A stretch of 64,000 nt of DNA, from positions 29,870,783 through 29,934,782 of the forward strand of contig NC_036454.1 in the NCBI RefSeq assembly GCF_002775205.1, read 5' to 3'. Position numbers and translations under genes: made by a program. Position 1 is the first letter of the stretch, and each line of letters opens with the position of its first letter. Positions 45,901-56,705 of the stretch are shown here, one piece after another. The notes beneath the pieces were generated by a model that saw only the letters and a program-made list of their open reading frames with translations, was not told where the DNA came from and made no database searches. Source of the DNA: Xiphophorus maculatus. Its lineage: Eukaryota > Chordata > Actinopteri > Cyprinodontiformes > Poeciliidae.

Positions 45901-48900
45901 ACGGTGCGCTAAAGAACAAAACATAATTTAACAAAGCTTCAAGGCAGATAATTAGCCTTGGGGAATTTTAATAATTGATGTACTTTAATTACCTCGAGGA
46001 ATCACTGCAGCCCTAATTTTGAGATTAGTTGTGTAGCAAGCAAAGACATAGTTCTGCTTTGGTTGACGGTGTTGGCGAACACAGATGTTAGCATGCTAAT
46101 CTGCATCATGTAGTCACAAAAGCACTGAAGGCGCCTCCTCCATATTTATGGGAGCTCTGTTGATGTTTGGTGGAAAAAAGAAATGATGACAGAGACAGAG
46201 ATGTGCGCTATGAGAAAACATCAACTGCTAACAATGCTAAAGTTAGCATCTGCCTCTTTAGCATCAGAACTTCCTATGAACTCTGAACGATTCCTTAAGC
46301 AGTCTGGATCACATTTGATCGCTTCTAGATGAAAATGTAAATTACTTGCACTGCTCGGACTGAACTGGATCATTTGAGCAAAATTAGACACTTTTGAAAT
46401 CTTTCTTCTATTTTTAGAAAAACAAAAATGTCAAGGTGAAGGTCAAATTTTTATATACAGCACATTTCCGACAGCACAGGTTGTCAGTACGGGAATAAGA
46501 AAAAAAACAAAAACATCAAACAGTTAGACCAACAAAGTCACAATGCAAAAAAAAACATTCTCAACAACGTGTACCAGAAGCAAGATCATAAAAGTGAGTC
46601 TTCAGAAGCGATTTAAAAGCTCCAGAGTTTGCACTGGTTTAGTATTAGGGTGCAGGTTATTCCAGAGCCACAGCAAAGCCTCTGTCTCCACAAATGTCCT
46701 TGTAAAATTCTTTGATTTTAGATTAGACACGCAGAGGAACCTCAGTATGTGAATCAGTCAAACCTGGACTGGCTTGTTCTACACCAATTAACATTTATGA
46801 TCCCTGACAACTTTATTTGTGAGATCTGTGCTCTATGATTCCTGCTAACCTCATATGATCTCATTAGCCTACGTGTGTATTGTCTCGTGACGCAGACGTT
46901 TCATCACACCGCTCACGATCAAACACCTGGAAACTGCTTCGCTGTCTCTCAAAAATCTGCCTGGTTATGGTTCTGACAGTCGGCAGTAATATCTCTTTTT
47001 AAAAAAAAGAGGAAAAAAGCAGATATTTTTGTCAATACCTTTATTCTAAGTTAACGTTGGACAGTGTTTTCGCCTGTTCCTCGTGTATTTACCTTCACAA
47101 CATTCTCAGCATGAAACCCTGCTGATTCAGCCCGGTAGAGCAGCAGTCACGTTTTCTGTCGATCCGTACTGAAAACGTGACGGAGCAGAAGACAGAGTGG
47201 GCGTGGCGAGGGCCTCCACACGGGCCCTGAATCAGCCTCAGAGAACACCACATGTGAGCCAGGCTGGCCTTGCATCACCCACCAGTGTGGTCATGTGGAT
47301 GTTTATTAGTGGGAGAAAATGACTGCCGCCCTGCTGGTTTAACATCTGGTGGAAAACCTGAAACCAAAGGAGAGGAAGGGGAGGGGGGGGGAGGCCCCGG
47401 TGTTTGTTGAACGCTCAGGTCTGTGTCGGTGTAAAAGCCTCCGTTTATCTGAGCTATCTTACTGATTCAGCGTTTACATCTGGGTGAGTTTTCCTTTGGC
47501 TCGCTCAGCGGCTCTGACCTCTGACCTCTCCACGGAGAAGAGGGAAGAGTATTCCCCCATCTACCGCGAATGAACATCGCGCATCTTAATACCTCTTCCA
47601 CGAGCGGCGCCGACATGAATTCCTGTCTGGGTGACCTCACTGGTGCTGTGTGAGGTTTGAGCGTTCATGCGTCGTGTCACGTTGCACAGCTGGGTGCCGA
47701 GCTGGGAGCGGCTCTGAACCTCCCGACGTCCGAAGCGCAGCGGTCCTCACTGACACGAAGCTCCGGCCCCAGCCGGGTTTGTTGTGCTACGTTTACTAAA
47801 GAAGGCTGCTTTTGTTTTTATGCGTTTTTCATTCTGTCTGCCCTGCAGATGGACAACAAGAGAGCTTCTGCTGCTGCTGACGGCTAGCTTGCATAATATC
47901 ATTGTAACATACTGGCTGCTAGGCCTGTCCAATAAGAAATTAATCAATGATAAATTAAAATGAGCTTGATGATTAATTTTTTTTTTTTTTAAGGGCAATT
48001 TTATTTACAGAGATATTCTAGGCTATTTTCTTATGTTTTTGTTCTTGTCTGGTTTTTATTTCCATTTAATTTCATTTTTTTATTTTCCAGTCCTGGTGTG
48101 AAGTGCTCTTTACGAAATTAAAGCATTATGGTGTTTGAGAAAGCAAACTTCAATTTTTATGTTATGATTGTGTATATTAAAGCATACACCATTATACTTC
48201 ACGTTTGTAGCCAATAGATCACTTGAAAATGTTCTCAAAACAGCAATATTATTGTTTATTCTAGTAATTGTTGGGACAGTTAGTTACCGTGACAGACAAG
48301 CCGACTGGCTGCGTTGATGCTTCAGTTTGTTTACAGTCTGCTGGGCCAGGCAATGTGGCTTAAGAATATACATCTCCAATTTTTCCTACCAAGTCGGATT
48401 TATGATATTAATCAAGTTCTTTTTTTTTTCTTAAAGAAAAATTACAAATGTAAATAGTATTTCCTTATTTGTACAAGAAAATGCTAAAAGGTTGTCCATA
48501 ATTTTCTTGATTTTATGTAAAAGTAATTTTTTGCTCCATCGTCTCCAGAGGTTCCACAGTCATTCCCCGAATAAAACCAGAGCAGAACCAGAACAGAACC
48601 AGCCTTCTTTGTTAGGTTGTTGAGCCTGTTTAAGTCCCATCCCTGGTTCTGATGTGGGTTAATTTCATGTAAGATCAGTGTCTGTGGCTGCCACGACCTT
48701 TGCAGTCCTTTTATTTGTAACAGATTGTAATTGTTATGTAGAAAATGTAACTTTTCCTCCTCTAAAACTTCCTCTCCTGTCACTGAGAGTGTTTAAATGT
48801 CTCCTCAACTAATTGAACAAATATGACTTAAAGTCTGAATGTTAACAAGTGTTCCTGCTGTACATCTGGAAATTAACAGCTTTACAAGCTAAAGAAGACC

Positions 48901-51900
48901 GACAGTGGCCTTATTACACCTTTATTACTTTTGAATTGTGGTCCAATGCAGTAAAACTGCAGCTGTGCAGTAATGAGGAGGAAACCCACACGTACACAAA
49001 CTTAATAATATACAATGGTGTATTATTTTCACTCGAAAATGCACAAAGCCAATAAAAACACAGCCTGGAGTCTACAACGTCACAAAATATAAAGTTTTCA
49101 TCCTAAACAAATAGCTATGCAGCAACCAGACAATTATGGCTTCTATAACAACCTGTCTCGAAATGATTGCTGAAGATCTCTGAAAATGAAATCTGGACTT
49201 TGTGGTTTCCCTTTTCCCAAACCGCTTCCATCGTTAACTAACTTTCAGTCCAGTGTCCCACGCCTGCAGCTTCAATGGTGGGTTGCTGTCGGAATGAAAG
49301 TAAAAGCTTGCATGGAAAGACTCGTCTGCTTTGTGGAACTAGTTAATTATAGCAAGTGGTGTGCAAGAGTTATTAAGTCATAACCGCGTTTTTTTTTTCC
49401 TCCCTTGTCACCAGGCGGACTCCGTATATGAAGGAGAAGATGCTTGCAAAAAATATTAATTTCAGTTCTTTTCTAAATAAGAAGACAATAGCACTTAGCA
49501 TTCATCAACAGCTCCTTGGCGGAAGAGAGATTGTTGCGCAGCACAAATAATCATCCGCCTGGACGACAGTGAGCTAAATAGTAAAACATAAGTTATCAAA
49601 ACCTCCGGGCCGATAATTTACCTCGAGAAATTTTAATAATCGAGGTCCTCGTTACAACGGCACTCATGAGAATAATCAACATGTGTGGTTTCGCTCTTTA
49701 AAAAGTTTGGTCATTTCTGCTTTAACGGAGGCTCCTCCGGACGCCGTGTGTTTGTCGTTTTCAGCAGCCGTTGGTTCGCCTCCGCGGTGGCGCCATCGTA
49801 GGGGAGGGCAGGGTGGAGGTCATGAAGAATGGAGAGTGGGGCACCATATGTGATGACCACTGGAACCTGCTGTCGGCCACTGTGGTGTGTCGGGAGCTGG
49901 GCTTCGGCTCAGCAAAGGAAGCGCTGTCTGGAGGGCAACTTGGACAAGGTACACATCGCCCATGCTGTCTCTTTAGTGTCTGTTTTACATCCATTGATTT
50001 ATTTCTAAATGTTTTGTCGTATGGCTCTTTCATCCCCACTGCTGTTTGATGCACATTCAGATTCACCAGTGATTATGGCCTACAGAAACATGTGGGCAAC
50101 ATGTACAGAGGGGGGGAAAGCAGCCAAACAGCCATGCTAATTAGAAAGCAGACCTGAAGCTAACCCATAATAGTTAGCTGAGAATGACAGGTTTTATTGC
50201 TGGAACAACTCTCTGTCTATAATTTCCGACATGCCGTCACTTTCCCTGTTGAGTAAAACCACGTCTTGGTAAAATTTCGCAAACTGATTCTGTCCTTTTA
50301 TTGCTACACCGTGTGCAGATTTTCTTAGGGTCAAGACCTCTCAGATCTTATGTGGATTAAATTCCGTAGCAGTTTTCTAGTTTGTATAGCTATGAAAATG
50401 ATTAGGGATACAGCGATTTATTGGCCGACTGGTTTATCGGCGCCGGTTTCCTTAATTTTGAGAGATCTGTGATCGGCCAATACGTACATGTGAAGCCGAT
50501 CTGACCTACCTCTGCAAATGTCTAAAACTCAACCACTGTCCTGTTCTGCTCTTGTTAGGTCTAAATTACCTAAACACAGACACAAAGAAGAAACAAGAGT
50601 CAGAATTTAGTTTTACCTGCAGGGAGAACACAGCTGAAACCCTGTTACAGATTTCGGCCTCTGCTCTGAAGCTTCAACTGAGTCTTGCCCTGCTTTTATT
50701 AGAATTAGGAACTCCTTAGTTACATGACAGCGTGCAGCCCTGAAGGGAGGGGGAGCAGAAAACAGCTGCACACTCACATGAACACAACTCATTCATACAA
50801 TCTTCAAAAGCATATTTCATAAGATAAGACTATAGGTTTGCAGTTCCTCTGGGCAATCAACGCCGGAATGTCTCGTTCACGGTATCCTCCCTTTTCACTC
50901 CTCAGCAGGCCGTTTCCAGAGCTTCTGCAAACACTTCAAAACACTCAAAGCACTTCATTAAAATGTAAATGCAAAGGTAAATAAAATGGATTATATTACA
51001 AAATAAGGTAAAGCAAATAAATGATAATTAACTATAAAATCCTTCCAACGGCTCTGCTGTGAGAGAGGTTTGACTGACAGACATTATTCTTATCCTTTAC
51101 ATGTTTTGAAATTGAACTAGAATTGAATTTAACTGAAAAAATGACTTTTTTTTATTTTAAGAAAATACTTGTAATAATGGACATTTGTTGTGTTGTACTG
51201 CTGGTTTGTATTATTTTCAGTAAACCTAATTCATGTTGGGGAACATAACATTAAACATAGTTTGAATAAAAGCTTAGTTTAGCTTACAAGAAAGGTAATC
51301 ATGTTAGTTTAAATTGTTCCATATAATTCTAACTTAACTTGCTCATATCTTGACCTAGCTTAGCTATCTTGACTTAGCTTAGCTTATTTTAATTAGATTA
51401 GCTTAGTTTAGCATAGTTTAATTTAGCCTATTTTATCTTAGATTAGATTAAGGCTTAAATTCATTTATGAGTCAGAATACAATTCATATAAAATTCTTTG
51501 GGAAACAAAATATTAATATTTTATCAGAAAGGATAGAGAACTATCTAACAATAAAGTGAAACTTTTTTTTCCACATTAAAATTCCCATTTGTCTGGGCTG
51601 GAAACTCTCATTCTGAAATCAACAAGCTGCTCAATCTCCAGTCTGAAAATGAGAACGAATTTCCACAAGCCTGCAGCAATCAGTGTTGTCTGAATATCCA
51701 GTTGAGTTTAGGGGAACCATGTTGAGTTATGTCTTTGAGTACATAAAACGATCTTGTTGATAAAGTCTTCACTTTTGAATCACAAACGAGTAAGTTTGAA
51801 AAACTGATCACCTCCTACGTGCCTGTGCGCCCTTCAGGGATGGGGCCGGTGCACATGAATGAAGTGAAGTGCTCCGGATTTGAGAAGTCCGTAACCGAGT

Positions 51901-54900
51901 GTCCCTTCAACAAGGAGGCCCTGGGCTGCAGCCATGAAGAAGATGCAGGCGTCCGATGTAACGTCCCAGCTATGGGCTTCGAGCAGAGGGTCAGTCTCTC
52001 CTCCATTTCGGTGCAAGTCTGAACCTCTAACAAGAAAACCAGATCCAGTTAGGGATTTACTAGTTTGTCTTCAACAGCTGATGTTGATGAGGGTGTGCTT
52101 GCCGAACAGCATGAGACGTATTCTGAACCACTAAGCTAAAGAATTGTTGTTGTTTTTTTTCTTATCACAGAATGATTCACTGATGGCTTTTCTGACTGGT
52201 ATTTAGGGAATGTTGAAGTTCTTAATACTTTTCAGTGATGTTGCACTAAGCTGTGTTTTCTTTTCTTCTTCTAATTTTTAACCCACAGCTGCGTCTGAGA
52301 GGAGGCCGTAATCCCTTCGAAGGCCGTGTGGAGGTGTTGGTGGAGAAGAACGGCTCTTTGGTGTGGGGCACAGTGTGCAGTGAGGGCTGGGGAACCATGG
52401 AGGCCATGGTGGTGTGCAGACAGCTGGGCCTGGGCTTCGCCAGCAGTGCCTTCCAGGTACTTGTGCCTTTAGCAGAACAAGGTTGCATGTGTTCTTAGAA
52501 AGAGGAAACTTCAAGTCAACTCGCATGGATCTGACATCCTGTTTTATGAGGGTGTGCGGTCTTAAAGTCTTAAATTCGATATTCTACAATTAAGGCATTA
52601 AAAGGTTTTAAAATGTAATTTGGCTTTAAATACATTCATTACGAGCCTTAGACTTTCTTGTGGCAGGACTATTTCATCTTGTATATTAACATCTTTTGTT
52701 GTGTGTATAGTGCTTTTTTTTCCTCACAGGACTTTTTTGTCAGGCAAACGTTTTAATTGCGAGCAGAGGTCTTCATTGTGTTTGTGACTCAAGGCGGTTG
52801 AGGCTAATAATAGCTGCTAACATAAACTTGCCACATAGCTAGCTTTTTTGGTGTCTTTCAAGGATACGTGCAGCTTTATCAGCAGTTGCTTGGACAACCT
52901 TTGATGGTACATGCATTCCTTGCTAAACAGCTTGGCCCTAGCATTATGCATCTTTTAAGGTCAGTAAAATATATGCCTCATATAAAATGGGAGATGCTTT
53001 CATACTGAATCAGGGGGAAAAAATTCTCTCAAGTCTTTAGCCATCAAAAATCGTCTTGGCAAAGAAATGTTATTTCTGAGGTTTTAAAAATCTTTCCATT
53101 CAGAATAAACCGTTTTACTTAAAAACAGCATTTTGTGCTTGCATGTGTGGTCTTCGACTAATAGATAAATTATTTTGATGGTATGAAACACTTAAATGTG
53201 AAAAACATACAAAATAATAGGAAATCGGGAAGAGGGGCAAACGCTTTTTCACACCACTGTAACATCCTCCACCTTAATTAAATCATCATGTTAACACAGT
53301 TAAATTTCAGTCTCAGTGACCTGTTTGTTTTTGCCAAGGCTGACAGGAGTAAGCGCTAAAACAAAATTCGGGCTCCTGGCATGAAGTGAGTGGCTTATAA
53401 CATCGTTTGCAGTTGGAAACGTGGCGGTTAACTCCAACAGCTTTTAAAAGTGTCTGCAGAGCTGCGGAATGTAGAGCTGCCTGATCACGGGACGCCTCAT
53501 CGCTGCTTTAATTACCTTTATCAAGTGACGGAAAATTTACAAATGTGACTTTTCAGCAGTCAGATAAAAAAAAAAAGTCTGAGTGGAGAAAAATTGTTCA
53601 AAGTTCAGCTTATAAAATTCCAAAAAAAATTCTGTACTGAAAGTCACTGAAATTGAGGCAAAATCATTTTCAACATGATTTTGAGCTTTATAACATGTTA
53701 TAATGTTATTTCCTCATCAAAAACATACCTGGAGTGTTGCCTTGACTCTTTCACGCATGTTTTGAGAAATCTCCCATGGCAACCATTGAGATTTGTAAAA
53801 CACCTGGGTGGAACCAAGTGTCGCATTTGAAGATGAGGCTCCTCCTTTGAGCTCCTTCAGACTAGCCAGCAGCAATTAGTAAACTCCTGCTGAGCTCATT
53901 TTAGGACCTGCTTCTCAGAGCAATGCTGGCAAAAACATTGTTAAAGGGTTAATATAGGAGCCATGTTGTGATGAAGGCGGAGTTTTTTTTTTTAAAGAGA
54001 CAGAGGCCCAATTTCAAGGCGTTAAATTACAAAGTGAAATTTCTTGCAAGTCATATCTGACACATAGCATTTTATTACAACCAAAGGTAACGTAGTTACT
54101 TGATAACGCCATTTTATCGCACAGTGCACCTCACAAATACATAATACTGTCCTTTTAAACATTTGCTAGTTTTTATTTTTAGTCCCATCACAGTGATGTG
54201 GAACATATGTAAGGATTTCAGCAACTTTTATAATATGCTGTAATTGATGAAGTCTATTGTGTCAGTTCTACTCCTGAAACCTCTTTTTGTTTGTTGTTTT
54301 GTTTTTTGTCTGTACTTTAGAAAGTAATTTTGCCTCTGAACGTTTGTGCGTCCACAGGAGACGTGGTATTGGCCGGGTGAGGTCAGTGCTGACGGTGTGG
54401 CAATGAGCGGCGTTCGCTGCTCCGGAACTGAGATGTCTCTGTCCCACTGTCTGCACCACGGACCCCACCTCAGCTGCCCCAGAGGAGGGGGACGCAACTC
54501 CGCCGGAGTCTCCTGCTCTGAAAGTAAGACTCTGGGAAAGGCTAATCAAGAGCCTCACTTCTGCTCAGCATCAAGCATAACATTAAAAATGAGTCATAAA
54601 TTGTATTTCACCTTGTTCTGGCAAAGTGTTCACACTCCTGTGAATTTGAACGTGTATTTTATGTGACAGAATAGAGTGGGCGATATGGACTTAGAATTTT
54701 ATTGTGATATTTTCTTGTACTAATGTGATAAAAAAATTTTGATAATAAAGCTATTTATTACTTATTTTTTGCAATGCAAACAAGACGATTGTTGAAGAAA
54801 ACTTGAAATGGAGATTCACTTTCAAGCAGCACAAAAACTCTAAAAACATAGAACCAGAGTTATAGTGGGGTATTTGTGTGCTGGAATGGCCCAATATGGC

Positions 54901-56674
54901 CCAATCAAAGCTCAGATCTAAATCCAGCTGAGTTTCTATACCAAAACTTGGACATTGATATTCATGCCTTTGAATAACCCAAAATATTGAGTCAGGAGGA
55001 CTGAACACCAATGGTTGTTACATGTAATGGATTTGGATAGCTATTATTTATTAAAATTAAAATGAACAGCAACAATGACTCTTAAAGATTCTCAAAACAT
55101 TGCAAAAGTTTCCAATAAAATACAGTATTTTAAACATAAATACCATCAGTACCGATGATGTCTGCTTTTCAGCTTCTGTAATAATCATACGTGGTTCCCA
55201 GAAGTTTCTGATTTCTTCTGGGCCAATAAAAACCTGATTTATTCTACTGTCTTCTCTATCACAGAGCAAAAACTTTCCTTGGCTTAGAAAAGCCCAAAGT
55301 CCAGTCGGTTCCTCTGTTTCTTTGTGTTAAAACCCGCTGTCAACATTTGAAGCAAACACTGCGTTTCAACCGCGTAGTAGTTTAAGGGGGACGAATGCCT
55401 GTAGTTTTGCAAAGAGCTGTAAACTGACTGCAAACCTTAATTTTTCAGTCATAAAAGTCAATTTCCTTCATCCTTTTAGACAAAGTTTACCAAAACTGTG
55501 TTAAACTTTTTAAGAACCTTTGTCAGAGAGAAATCCCTGGTTCTTTCTTGGAATCTGTTGTTTGGAACAGAAAACCCTTGTTTACTTTACATATGCAGCC
55601 ATCTCTTTGTGTTTCTAAATATCATTGGTCTCCGTCTTTTCTTCTTCTTTTTTTTCCTTCCCACCTTTAGCGGCTCCCGACCTGGTGCTGAACCCTCAGG
55701 TGGTGGAGCAGACCACCTACATGGAGGACCGGCCCATGTTCATGCTGCAGTGTGCGTACGAGGAGAACTGCCTGGCCTCCAACTCTGACCAGACGCCGGC
55801 CAACGCGTACCGCCGCCTGCTGCGCTTCTCCTCTCAGATCCACAACAACGGCCAGTCCGACTTCAAGCCCAAAGCTGCCAAGCACCTGTGGGTGTGGCAT
55901 GAATGTCACAGGTCTGTCAGAATGGAAATGTTTCTAGAAACAAAGCATGCTGTGGTGGGCATTTATTGCGCTGTTTATCAACTATTGTGAAAAATGTCTT
56001 ATCATGATAAGAATTTTGATCCATCGTTGATCGATTTCAGCTATTGATGGTAAATAAGAAAAGCAAAACTGACAGCATCATCGGAGATGTTATGTTTGCT
56101 ATTTTCTTCACTGATAGCTTCATTACAGCATCAATAAATATCAGAAATTTTGAAAATATGATTAAATGCAGTTATTAAGTAAGTGGCATCCTGAAGAAGC
56201 CACTAGAAGTTTTGAATTCTCAATTTTCTTGAATTCTTTAAATTTTTTCAAGATCAGTATTTAGGTTTGTGGTGCTATGACTGATGTACCATGCAGTTTA
56301 GTTTTTTATGATGATGATGAGGATTATCACAACAGTAAACTACTAAAAAATTATATATTAAAAAGGAAGCAAGAGACATTTAGGCTTCTGTGGGTGTGGG
56401 TGTGTGAGTGTGTGTGTTCTTGTATTTGATACATTGTAAGGACCATTTAAAACATACTACCTTGTGGGGACTATCTGCTTCTTATGGGGCCCAAAGTCCA
56501 CACCCCATAAGAAGAAATGTTGTTTTTGGGTTGTGGGTTAGATTTAGGATTAAGGTGTGCCGTGTACTAGTAATGGTCGGGTTTATGGTAAAAGTCAGGT
56601 TACGCTGTAGAAAGTAATGAAAAAAGAATGGAAGTTAATGCAAAGTCCTTGTGAAGACTGAAAGACATACTGTA

Positions 56675-56705
<31 letters not shown>

